Source of the DNA: JAULUH01 sp032111745
Lineage (GTDB): Bacteria; Chloroflexota; Anaerolineae; JAAEKA01
NCBI GenBank assembly: GCA_032111745.1
Contig: JAULUH010000111.1
Location: forward strand, 1 to 11,583
DNA length: 11,583 nucleotides
Reading direction: 5' to 3'
The notes beneath the pieces are model-generated. The model was not told where the DNA came from and did not search any database. It saw only the letters and a list, made by a program, of their open reading frames with translations. Below are positions 1 through 6,271 of this stretch, piece by piece (position 1 is the first letter of the stretch; each line of letters begins with the position of its first letter). The position numbers and the translations under genes are program-made.

Positions 1-164
1 GCAAGGCGGAGACGGCGGCGATGCTGGCGGCGCTGCCGCCGGAGCTGGTGGCGCGCAAGGGAAGCTATGTGCGCCTGGGGCGGGGGCTGATGCAGCTGAC
101 CCTGGCCCACGTGCACGAGCATGCGGTGCAGATCAGGGAAGCGATCCAGGCGGCCAGGGGCTGA
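1..164 (+). CDS. C-terminal fragment of a probable DinB/YfiT-like protein (5' end outside window)
   Basis: The reading frame enters the window in codon phase starting at base 3 and closes with TGA at 162-164, giving about 53 residues. The tail contains AHVHEHAVQIREAIQAARG. A late H..xH..QI helix before a short C-terminus is typical of DinB/YfiT-fold proteins, where it supplies the last ligand of a three-histidine metal site in a four-helix bundle. These proteins are putative metal-dependent (often thiol) transferases or stress proteins. The asparaginase follows in the same direction after 54 bp, so the two may share a transcript. The fold call rests only on this short tail. The other metal ligands lie outside the window, so a different helical protein cannot be excluded. 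Confidence 0.5.
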   Translation, partial: KAETAAMLAALPPELVARKGSYVRLGRGLMQLTLAHVHEHAVQIREAIQAARG

Positions 165-205
165 CGCAGACCAGGCCAGGTGGCCAACAATGGCCAGGGC
201 GACCT

Positions 206-213
206 GGGAGAGG
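206..213 (+). promoter_or_regulatory. Ribosome binding site of the asparaginase gene
   Basis: The purine-rich stretch GGGAGAGG lies five bases before the ATG at 219. It decides the start: the frame is also open from a GTG at 180, but that codon has no comparable site. The extra 13 residues from 180 also do not belong to the compact N-terminus of the asparaginase fold, which normally reaches the TGGTI strand within about 15 residues. Confidence 0.7.
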
Positions 214-218
214 TGACC

Positions 219-1205
219 ATGGCGCAGACGCAGCGGCGACTGCTGGTGGTGGCGACGGGGGGCACGATCGCCATGCGCGTCGACGCGGCCAGTGGCGGGG
301 CCGTGCCGGCGCTATCCGGGGCCGAGCTGGTGGCGGCGGTACCGGGGCTGGCCGCGCTGGGGCAGATTGAGGTGGAGGAGTTCGGCAATATCCCCAGCGA
401 GCGCATGCGGCCGGAGACCTGGCTGCACCTGGCGGGCCGGGTACAGGAGGTGGTGGCCGCAGGGGCCGCGGACGGGGTGGTGGTGTTGCACGGCACGGAT
501 ACGATGGAGGAGACGGCGTTCTTCCTGGACATCACGGTGCCGACCGAGGTGCCGGTGGTGTTCACCGGGGCGATGCGGGCGGCTTCGGATCCGGACCCAG
601 ACGGGCCGGCGAATATCTTCGATGGGGCGGTGGTGGCGGGGCATGCGGAGTCGCGCGGACGGGGTGTGCTGATCGTGATGCATGGCGAGATTCACTCGGC
701 GCGGCGGGTGACGAAGATTGACACGTCGGATGTGAACGGGTTCGACTCGGTGATGCCGCCGGACCTGGGACGGGTGTGGGAGGGCGCGGTGAGGTTCAGC
801 AACACGTGGACGCCGCGGGTGCACGTGCCGTTGCCGGAGCACTTGCCCCGGGTGGACATCGTGCCGATGTATGCGGGGGTGGACGACTTTGCGCTGGCCG
901 CGGCCCTGGGGCGCGGGGCGCGGGGCCTGGTGATCGCAGGGGTGGGCGCGGGGAATGTGAACGAGGATCTTTATAATGGGATCCGGGGGGCGCTGCAGGC
1001 GGGGGTGCCGGTGGTGATCTCGAGCCGGGTGCCGTATGGAGGGGTGCGGCCGATCTACGCGTATGCGGGTGGGGGGCTGGCGCTGGTGAGGGCGGGGGCG
1101 ATCTTCGCGCAGGATCTGAACCCGCAGAAGGCGCGGGTGTTGTTGATGGCGGGGCTGGGGGCAGGGTATGGACAAGGGGAGCTGGCGAGGTTGTTTGGGG
1201 TGTAG
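219..1205 (+). CDS. ansA: L-asparaginase (asparaginase/glutaminase family), cytoplasmic type
   Basis: The product (328 aa, normal family length) should hydrolyse L-asparagine to aspartate and ammonia. Starting at ATG 219, the first signature ATGGTIA is at residues 12-18, with T16 the nucleophilic threonine. S60 sits in NIPSERM. The second signature HGTDTMEETA is at 91-100, with T93 and D94 as the second catalytic pair, and K166 is in RRVTKIDT. No signal peptide is visible, so a cytoplasmic enzyme is expected rather than a periplasmic high-affinity one. The flexible-loop tyrosine (Y25 of E. coli AnsB) is not present: residues 17-45 contain no Tyr, and the aligned position appears to be A29. 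Asparaginase activity is well supported. The ansA name reflects family and location, not proven orthology. The gene ends in a convergent arrangement with the transporter gene, with a repeat cluster between them. Confidence 0.93.
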   Translation: MAQTQRRLLVVATGGTIAMRVDAASGGAVPALSGAELVAAVPGLAALGQIEVEEFGNIPSERMRPETWLHLAGRVQEVVAAGAADGVVVLHGTDTMEETAFFLDITVPTEVPVVFTGAMRAASDPDPDGPANIFDGAVVAGHAESRGRGVLIVMHGEIHSARRVTKIDTSDVNGFDSVMPPDLGRVWEGAVRFSNTWTPRVHVPLPEHLPRVDIVPMYAGVDDFALAAALGRGARGLVIAGVGAGNVNEDLYNGIRGALQAGVPVVISSRVPYGGVRPIYAYAGGGLALVRAGAIFAQDLNPQKARVLLMAGLGAGYGQGELARLFGV

Positions 1206-1290
1206 GGTAGCGGAACACGGACCGACACGGACTCCGGAGATGAACCGCAAAGGCGCAGAGGACGCCAAGGGGAAACAGGGCCAGAGGAGT

Positions 1291-1306
1291 CCGGAGGAGA
1301 CTCCGG
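1291..1306 (+). other. GC-rich hairpin with GAGA (GNRA-type) loop, copy 1
   Basis: CCGGAG and CTCCGG form a perfect 6-bp stem around a GAGA tetraloop at 1297-1300. GNRA loops are unusually stable in RNA. The hairpin falls at the junction of repeat units 1 and 2, 3' of the asparaginase gene. It may act in transcript end formation or RNA protection, although there is no T-tract. Confidence 0.55.
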
Positions 1307-1359
1307 AGATGAACCGCAAAGGCGCAGAGGACGCCAAGGGGAAACAGGGCCAGATGAGT

Positions 1360-1375
1360 CCGGAGGAGACTCCGG
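1360..1375 (+). other. GC-rich hairpin with GAGA loop, copy 2
   Basis: The same CCGGAG-GAGA-CTCCGG structure recurs exactly 69 bp after the first, at the junction of units 2 and 3. The next expected copy (near 1429) has lost its 3' arm and reads ccggaggagaacc. Confidence 0.55.
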
Positions 1376-1549
1376 AGGTGAACCGCAAGGGCGCCGAGAG
1401 CGCAAAGCCAGGCACTGGATGAGAGGAGTCCGGAGGAGAACCAGAACTGAACGGCTGCGGCGCGGAGAGGGCGGAGGAGACATTGAACCGGAGGAGAGGG
1501 AACTGAGGCGCGGATGGGGCCCAGGCCTTGGGTTGGGGCTGATGGGCGG

Positions 1550-2839
1550 TCAGGCCCAAACGTAGGTGCGACGGGTGAAGCGGGACTGGTGGGTGAGGTA
1601 GGCGACTTCGGCGGCGAGGGAAGCGGTGAGGGCCAGGGCGGCGGTGATGACGCCGGGGAAGGGGAGAAGGCGGGATCCGGCGAGGACGGCGGCCAGGAGG
1701 ACGAGGATGTTGACGACGGTGGCGATGGTGATGGCCCCGGTGCGGCCGAAGTGGATGAGCGCACCGCGTTGCCAGGAGATCAGGGCGGTGAGGCCGGGGA
1801 CGAGGACGAGCATGAGGGCGCCCTGGCGGGCCAGGGCGGCCAGTTCGGGCGAGAGGCCAGCCACGCCGCGAAACCAGAGGTTGGCCAGGGGGGTCAGGGT
1901 GACGACGGCCATGAAGGTGGTGAGGGCGAGGGCCAGGGTGTAGGAGAAGCGCCGCAGGGCCTGGTAGCTCTGGAGGTCGGCCAGCAGGGCGACGACCACC
2001 TCCTGGAGGGCGACGCCTCCGCTGCGGGCCAGGAAGAGAAGGCCATTGATGACGGGCCACACGGCCAGGGACTCCAGGGGCATGGGCGAGCGGCTGAGGC
2101 CCAGGCTGACGATGGGCTGTCCGGCGAGGGTGATGAAGGAGGTCATGGCCAGGGGCAGGTAGAAGCGAAGCAGGTAGGGCCAGGTCAGGATGGGCACGGA
2201 GGGGGGGTTGGCCGGCACCTGGTAGCGGACGGTTTTGCGGGATAGGGCGAAGGCGGCGACGGCGTCGGCGATGACGCCGGCGCTGACGGCGAGGCCGGCC
2301 AGGCTGGCACCGGGGAGGGTACCGATGGGGAGGCCAGCCAGGGCGGCGTCGGGGTTGGTGTTGACGGCGAGGCCGGCCAGGGCGACGGTGGCGGTGGTGG
2401 CCAGGCGGATGGCGGTGCTGATGCTGACGGCGGCGGTGCGGCCGTGGCGGATCATGACGCCGTGCCAGAAGCGGCGGTAGGCGATGGCGCCGGACCAGGG
2501 GACCATCAGGAGGAAGGCCATGCGGCTGGGCTCGACCACGGCAGGGGGAGCGCCGACCAGGCCGCCGACGATGAGGCCGTAGAGCGGGGTCACGGCGATG
2601 AACAGGTGGAGGGCCATCAATCCCCAGGCCAGGAGGTGGACGAAGCGCATGAGCAGCCGGTAGGATTGCTGGCTGCGGGCCAGTGCCGTGCTGAGAGTGA
2701 GGAACATGATGACCGGGCTTTCGACGATGAGAGCCAGGGCGAAGGTGAGGCCCCAGGCGGCGAGGTTGAGCTTGGGCTCAGGCAGGCGCGCGATGACGGC
2801 GCTAAGGGTGGGCTGCTCCAGGGCCATGAGCAGCCACAT
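1550..2839 (-). CDS. Polytopic MOP/MATE-superfamily transporter, possibly ANKH-like; N-terminus probably extends to about 2938
   Basis: Hydrophobic protein of 429 aa from ATG 2839, with about 11-12 membrane spans. Two internal halves are homologous. FYLPLAMTSFITLAGQP (residues 226-242) matches FYLPLATMWLLMALEQP around the start, and PWSGAIAYRRFWHGVMIRHGRT (114-135) matches PGLTALISWQRGALIHFGRT (348-367). This two-fold repeat is the plan of MOP-superfamily flippases and exporters, and the RG.LIH..RT element recalls the progressive-ankylosis (ANKH) branch; the substrate is unknown. ATG 2839 truncates the first repeat and has no ribosome binding site. The frame stays open upstream, encoding RIVHFYLPLAT, with no ATG, GTG or TTG before the stop at 2999-3001. 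CTG at 2936-2938, with GGAG at 2951-2954, is the best alternative start (462 aa). It lies downstream of the 68-aa gene in one operon. The MOP call is fairly firm; ANKH is tentative. Confidence 0.8.
   Translation of the reverse strand: MWLLMALEQPTLSAVIARLPEPKLNLAAWGLTFALALIVESPVIMFLTLSTALARSQQSYRLLMRFVHLLAWGLMALHLFIAVTPLYGLIVGGLVGAPPAVVEPSRMAFLLMVPWSGAIAYRRFWHGVMIRHGRTAAVSISTAIRLATTATVALAGLAVNTNPDAALAGLPIGTLPGASLAGLAVSAGVIADAVAAFALSRKTVRYQVPANPPSVPILTWPYLLRFYLPLAMTSFITLAGQPIVSLGLSRSPMPLESLAVWPVINGLLFLARSGGVALQEVVVALLADLQSYQALRRFSYTLALALTTFMAVVTLTPLANLWFRGVAGLSPELAALARQGALMLVLVPGLTALISWQRGALIHFGRTGAITIATVVNILVLLAAVLAGSRLLPFPGVITAALALTASLAAEVAYLTHQSRFTRRTYVWA
2267..2383 (-). repeat. Three-unit 39-bp tandem repeat inside the transporter gene
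   Basis: On the + strand, gacggcgaggccggccagg occurs exactly at 2285 and 2363, and a variant (gatggggaggccagccagg) at 2324, so the spacing is 39 bp each time. In the protein this gives three 13-residue units at residues 153-165, 166-178 and 179-191, each opening with (A/S)LAGL. It lies in the region linking the middle membrane spans and preserves the frame. Confidence 0.8.
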
Positions 2840-3006
2840 GGTGGCGAGGGGCAGGTAGAAGTGGACGATGCGGGGCTGGGAGAGGCCGGCTGAGGTCGTG
2901 GGTGGCTCCGTAGGATAGTGGGCGCGCGGGTTGGTCAGGGGGTAGGGAGGCTCCTGCCCAGGGTGGGGCGGTGGATTGGTCGAAGGGGGTGGCCTGGCTT
3001 ATTGGC

Positions 3007-3213
3007 CTAGATGAAAGCGGCGAGCTGAGTGCCGGCCTCTTCCTGGAGGGCAATGAGCAGGTCCTGGTATCTCTGCGGGGAGAGCATGGACTTCATCTCG
3101 CCGAGCATGAAGAAGAGCCACTGGGACTGCTCCTGGGCGGGCTTGAGGGCGATGAGCTCGGCGGCGGTCTGCAGCATTTCGGTGATGGTGGGGTCGTAGG
3201 GTGTGGTGGGCAT
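3007..3213 (-). CDS. Small hypothetical protein, 68 aa, first gene of the minus-strand operon
   Basis: I do not recognise the family. The protein begins MPTTPYDPTITEMLQTAAEL and is predicted to be mostly alpha-helical, with a mixed charged/hydrophobic middle (QWLFFMLGEMKSMLSPQRY) and a helical acidic tail (ALQEEAGTQLAAFI). There is no signal peptide or clear membrane span. The gene is well supported by its surroundings: GGAG (plus-strand ctcc, 3221-3224) lies seven bases before the ATG, and a near-consensus promoter lies about 40 bases upstream. A longer in-frame extension to 3396 runs into the repeat array and past this promoter, so it is not used. The transporter gene follows on the same strand, so the small protein may be a partner or regulator of the transporter. 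That is inferred from position only. Confidence 0.72.
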   Translation of the reverse strand: MPTTPYDPTITEMLQTAAELIALKPAQEQSQWLFFMLGEMKSMLSPQRYQDLLIALQEEAGTQLAAFI

Positions 3214-3253
3214 GGTTGGGCTCCGGGAGGGTGTGTGGGTTGGTGTGAAACCT

Positions 3254-3282
3254 ATTCTAGGCAGAAGGGTGGGGGCTGTCAA
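3254..3282 (-). promoter_or_regulatory. Sigma70-type promoter for the 68-aa gene and transporter operon
   Basis: On the minus strand, a perfect -35 box TTGACA (plus positions 3277-3282) is followed by a 17-bp spacer and TAGAAT (3254-3259), one base from the TATAAT consensus. Transcription would start near 3247 and give a leader of roughly 34 bases ending in GGAG and the ATG at 3213. Confidence 0.78.
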
Positions 3283-3374
3283 AGACAGGTTTGGTCCAAC
3301 TATCCTTCGCTCTCTCCTCATGCACGGCGAGATCCTTCGCTGGCGGCTCGTACCGCATGTCTTTTGGCATCCCT

Positions 3375-3546
3375 CATGCCGCTCAGGATGACCCAATCAT
3401 GGGTGGTCCGCATGGTGCACAGGATGACCCAATCATGGGCGTCCTTACGGCGCGCGGGGCGGCACTATCATGGACGTGCTCACGGTGTGCAGGGCGACAC
3501 TATTGTGGGCGCTCCCCATGCCGCCCAGCGATTGCGCGGACGCTGC
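3375..3546. repeat. Degenerate 35-36-bp tandem array with 'caggatgacccaatcatggg' core
   Basis: The 20-base core caggatgacccaatcatggg is exactly duplicated at 3384-3403 and 3420-3439. Diverged units continue: atcatgga at 3467, attgtggg at 3502, and unit heads catgccgct, catggtgca, tacggcgcg, cacggtgtg, catgccgcc at 3375, 3411, 3446, 3481 and 3517. The period is thus 36, 35, 35, 36. Flanking gatccttcgct motifs (3331, 3302) and gctcaggatgac resemble the two halves of the 'gatccttcgct...gctcaggatgac' intergenic repeat common in environmental bacteria. It is not a CRISPR: no conserved repeat alternates with unique spacers. Confidence 0.75.
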
Positions 3547-3598
3547 CGATGCGGTGATCCTTACGATGTCACGCTGAACGGGTCTGGCGGACTTCGCC

Positions 3599-3650
3599 GT
3601 TGGCACACACAGCGTTCGCGATCAGCCATGGTTCGTTGACACACGCAGCG
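3599..3650. repeat. Imperfect 16-bp direct repeat spaced 36 bp apart
   Basis: gttggcacacacagcg (3599-3614) recurs as gttgacacacgcagcg (3635-3650), with two mismatches. The 36-bp spacing equals the period of the neighbouring array, so this may be a more decayed extension of it. It lies about 50 bp upstream of the candidate promoter of the ATPase gene, where a paired regulator site would also fit. Confidence 0.6.
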
Positions 3651-3698
3651 CCAGTGAAGCGTCTCTCCGGGCCAGGCGGAGGATGGCGATGAGGTGGT

Positions 3699-3727
3699 TT
3701 GGAGCAAGTTGTTAATGCGTCTACAAT
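3699..3727 (+). promoter_or_regulatory. Candidate sigma70-type promoter of the ATPase-protease unit
   Basis: TTGGAG at 3699-3704, a 17-bp spacer and TACAAT at 3722-3727 (one mismatch to TATAAT). The surrounding bases are unusually AT-rich for this window. The leader would be about 50 bases, ending with AGAGGT at 3771-3776 before the GTG start at 3785. The -35 box is weak, so the call is moderate. Confidence 0.5.
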
Positions 3728-3784
3728 AGGCGGGAGTGGCCTGGCTGTGGGCCGTGGGCAGGTGGATGAAAGAGGTCTTATCCT

Positions 3785-6271
3785 GTGAGTGCACAAGCGG
3801 CGGTTCCTCCGGTGCCGGGACTGAGCGAGGCTGAGGCAGAGGCGCGGCGGGCGCGGGGGCTGGGGAACACGATTCCGCCGGCGACGAACCGGACTTACGT
3901 ACAGATACTCAAGGACAATGTCTTCACGTTCGTCAACAACGTGATTTTCTTGCTGGCACTGGCGCTGGTGGCGGTGGGCCGGCCGGTGGACGCGTTGGTG
4001 TCGGTGGCGGTGATCGGGACGAATATCGTGGTCAGCGTGGTGCAAGAGGTGCGGGCGAAGCGGGTGCTGGATCGGATTGCCCTGCTCACCCGGCCGACGG
4101 CCAGCGTGGTGCGGGACGGCCAGCTGAAGGAGGTGCCACCGGAGGAGGTGGTGGTGGGGGACATCCTGCGGGTGGGGCCGGGGGACCAGGTGCTGGTGGA
4201 CGGCACCATCGTGGGCGAGGGACGGATGCAGGTGGACGAGTCGGCACTGACCGGGGAGTCGGATCCGATCCCCAAGCAGGCGGGGGACGTGGTGTATTCG
4301 GGCAGCTTCTGCGTGAGCGGCGCGGCCTATTTCGAGGCGGAGAAGGTAGGCGAGGAGAGCCAGGCCAGCCAGATGACGGCCGGGGCGCGGGCGTTCCGGC
4401 GGGTGTTGACACCCCTGCAGCAACAGGTCAACCTGACGATCCGGCTGATCCTGGCCATGGTGGTGTTCATGCAGGTGGTGCTGATCGCCAACAACCTGAT
4501 CAAGCGCATGCCCCTGCCGGAGAGCATCTCGCAGTCGACGGTGGTGGTGGGGCTGATCCCCAACGGGCTGTTTGTGGCGATCGCGGTGGCCTATGCTATG
4601 GGGGCGGTGCGCATGGTGCGCTTTGGGGCGCTGGTGCAGCAGTCCAATGCGATCGAGTCGTTGAGCAACGTGGATGTGCTGTGCCTGGACAAGACGGGCA
4701 CCCTCACAACGAATTGCCTGCATTTGCACGGTCTGTATCCGATCGGGATCACGGAGGAACGGCTGAGGGTGGTGCTGAGCGCCATGACCTGCGGGTCCAG
4801 CGCGCCCAATAAGACCAGCAAGGCTATTGCGGATGGCCTGCCGGGGGAGCCGGTGGTGGCGGTGGCCGAGGTGCCGTTTGGGTCTGACCGCAAGTGGAGC
4901 GCCATGGCCTTCGCGCAGTCGGAGCTGTACGGTGTCTACGCGCTGGGGGCGCCGGAGATGATGCGGCCCGCGCTGGCCGACGGGGGGGGAGAGGGCTCGG
5001 CGACCTGGGAGGAGGTGGGCCGGCAGGCCGCGGCCTGGACGAGCCAGGGCCTGCGGGTGCTGCTGGTGGCCCATTACCCGGAGCCGGGCGGGCTGGTGAG
5101 CGAGGGCGAGGAGGTCCGGCTGCCCCAGGGGATGGTGGCGGTAGGCCTGGTGAGCCTGGGCGACGAGATGCGGCCGGAGGCGCGCGAGACGCTGGCAAGC
5201 TTCATGGCCAACGGGGTCAGTCCGAAGGTGATCTCCGGGGATCACCCGGAGACGGTGGCGGCGCTGGCGATGCAGGCCGGGCTGGGGCCGGGGGTGAGGC
5301 TGGTGTCGGGCCTCGAGCTGGCGGAGATGGACGAGGATCAGTTCCGGCGGGCAGCCAACGACGCCACGATCTTCGGGCGGATCACGCCGGAACAGAAGGA
5401 GGCGCTGGTGGACGCGCTACGGGGGAACGGGCATTATGTGGCCATGATCGGCGACGGGGTGAACGACGTGTTGTCCTTGAAGAAGGCCAACCTGGGGGTG
5501 GCGATGCAGAGCGGCAGCCAGGCGACTCGCAGCGTGGCGGACATCGTGCTGGTGAACGACTCGTTTGCGGCACTGGCCCCGGCGGTGGCGGAGGGGCAGC
5601 GCATCGTCAACGGCATGCAGGACGTGCTAAAGCTGTTCCTGACCCGCATCGCGGCGATGGCGCTGGTGATCATCACGGCGCTGGTCGTCGGCATCTTCCC
5701 CATCAACATCCGCCATGGCACGGTGCTGACCCTGTGGACGGTGGGCATTCCGACGGTGCTGCTGGCCTATTGGGCACCTTCCGGCCAGCGCTACCGGCAG
5801 ACCCTGGTGCGGAGCCTGGTGCACTTCGTGCTGCCGGCGGCGATCCTGTCCAGCCTGTTCGGCCTGGTGGTGTTCTACGGCCCGATCATCTACCGGCTGG
5901 CGGGCAGCGGGACGAGCTGGGCCGAGTCCGGCCCGGCCTTCGCCGGCCTGGTGCTGGTGGGGCAGACCGCGCTGACCAGCTTCCTGGTGCTGACGGGGCT
6001 GTTGCTGGTGGTGTTTGTGGAGCCGCCGACGCCCTGGTGGGTGGGGGGGGATGTGTTCAGCGGCGACTGGCGGCCGGCGGCGCTGGCTGGCGGGCTGGCC
6101 CTGGGCTATGTGGGGATCATGGCGATGCCGGCGGTGCGCAACTTCTTCAACCTGCAGGTGCTGGATGCCACCACTGTGCTCTTGGTAGTGGGGTGCACGC
6201 TGCTGTGGATGTTGCTGGTGCGGGCGGCCTGGCGCGGGTGCTGGCTGGAGCGGTTCCTGGGAGTGGCATAA
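3785..6271 (+). CDS. CtpE-like cation-translocating P-type ATPase (probable calcium-type)
   Basis: 828 aa, full length for the family. The GTG start is chosen because AGAGGT lies eight bases upstream and the protein opens with the usual short cytosolic head (GLSEAEAEARRARGLGN). Actuator-domain motif TGES is at 156-159, the phosphorylated aspartate D302 is in LDKTGTLT, the hinge SGDHPET is near 484-490, and GDGVND is at 556-561. Membrane pairs lie near 45-90 and 217-282, with about six spans after residue 617. The ion-site motif in span 4 is IPNGL (258-262) instead of PEGLP, and the nucleotide-domain motif is LGAPE rather than KGAPE. Both features, with strong overall resemblance, fit the CtpE branch, whose mycobacterial member is linked to calcium transport. 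There are no N-terminal heavy-metal domains. Its stop abuts the subtilase start, suggesting translational coupling. The ion is inferred from the family; the P-type ATPase call is secure. Confidence 0.93.
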   Translation: MSAQAAVPPVPGLSEAEAEARRARGLGNTIPPATNRTYVQILKDNVFTFVNNVIFLLALALVAVGRPVDALVSVAVIGTNIVVSVVQEVRAKRVLDRIALLTRPTASVVRDGQLKEVPPEEVVVGDILRVGPGDQVLVDGTIVGEGRMQVDESALTGESDPIPKQAGDVVYSGSFCVSGAAYFEAEKVGEESQASQMTAGARAFRRVLTPLQQQVNLTIRLILAMVVFMQVVLIANNLIKRMPLPESISQSTVVVGLIPNGLFVAIAVAYAMGAVRMVRFGALVQQSNAIESLSNVDVLCLDKTGTLTTNCLHLHGLYPIGITEERLRVVLSAMTCGSSAPNKTSKAIADGLPGEPVVAVAEVPFGSDRKWSAMAFAQSELYGVYALGAPEMMRPALADGGGEGSATWEEVGRQAAAWTSQGLRVLLVAHYPEPGGLVSEGEEVRLPQGMVAVGLVSLGDEMRPEARETLASFMANGVSPKVISGDHPETVAALAMQAGLGPGVRLVSGLELAEMDEDQFRRAANDATIFGRITPEQKEALVDALRGNGHYVAMIGDGVNDVLSLKKANLGVAMQSGSQATRSVADIVLVNDSFAALAPAVAEGQRIVNGMQDVLKLFLTRIAAMALVIITALVVGIFPINIRHGTVLTLWTVGIPTVLLAYWAPSGQRYRQTLVRSLVHFVLPAAILSSLFGLVVFYGPIIYRLAGSGTSWAESGPAFAGLVLVGQTALTSFLVLTGLLLVVFVEPPTPWWVGGDVFSGDWRPAALAGGLALGYVGIMAMPAVRNFFNLQVLDATTVLLVVGCTLLWMLLVRAAWRGCWLERFLGVA

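Larger units (their letters stand above)
1231..1438. repeat. 69-bp tandem repeat, two near-identical units plus a decayed third
   Basis: Units begin with actccggag at 1231, 1300 and 1369, exactly 69 bp apart. Units 1 and 2 differ at only a few positions (for example agaggagt versus agatgagt). Unit 3 keeps its first about 30 bases and then diverges. The core aaccgcaaaggcgcagagga resembles the 'cgcagaggcgcagagg' intergenic repeats seen in many environmental bacterial genomes. A related copy lies at 11462-11545. Each unit boundary carries a self-complementary CTCCGGAG. Confidence 0.9.
1206..1549. other. Intergenic region between convergent genes, filled with degenerate repeats
   Basis: No gene is supported here. 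From 1209 it carries a short 'cggaacacgg' motif, then two near-identical 69-bp repeats and a decayed third, then more degenerate purine-rich copies to about 1510. Small open frames on both strands across this stretch are by-products of the repeats, since 69 bp is a whole number of codons. No classical rho-independent terminator with a T-tract is visible for either flanking gene. The GC-rich hairpins in the repeats may serve that purpose. Confidence 0.75.
3214..3784. other. Divergent intergenic region with two promoters and repeat array
   Basis: These 571 bases separate the minus-strand small gene from the plus-strand ATPase gene. They are less GC-rich than the coding DNA, at least at the two ends. 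They hold a minus-strand promoter (3254-3282), 'gatccttcgct'/'caggatgacc'-type repeats (3303-3540), a 36-bp-spaced direct repeat (3599-3650) and a plus-strand promoter candidate (3699-3727). I see no convincing protein gene, tRNA or riboswitch. Confidence 0.7.

Noticed and set aside
1168..1422. 84-aa plus-strand open frame with repeats of NRKGAEDAKGKQ
   Set aside because: It overlaps the asparaginase 3' end out of frame and consists mainly of the 69-bp repeat, which stays open only because 69 is a multiple of three. There is no ribosome binding site.
312..2060. Very long minus-strand frame (582 aa) across the asparaginase gene and repeats
   Set aside because: Its composition is Pro/Arg/His-rich low complexity, typical of a shadow frame in GC-rich DNA. 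The asparaginase and transporter occupy the same bases with full family motifs.
2802..3053. 83-aa minus-strand frame overlapping the transporter start
   Set aside because: It overlaps both the end of the 68-aa gene and the conserved FYLPLA-encoding stretch in another frame. Its composition is Pro/Ser/His-rich and lacks any motif.
3375..3546. Possible CRISPR array
   Set aside because: The period of 35-36 bp is tempting, but similarity runs through the whole unit and fades along the array. There are no constant repeats with unique spacers and no cas genes.
3291..3557. 88-aa plus-strand frame with repeated HxAQDDPIMG
   Set aside because: It arises from the degenerate 35-36-bp repeat and loses its pattern as the repeat decays. 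No ribosome binding site, and codon use is unlike the neighbouring genes.
3636..3641. TTGACA on the + strand as a second promoter of the ATPase unit
   Set aside because: No acceptable -10 box lies 16-18 bp downstream (the bases there are gcgtct/cgtctc). The hexamer is part of the 16-bp direct repeat.
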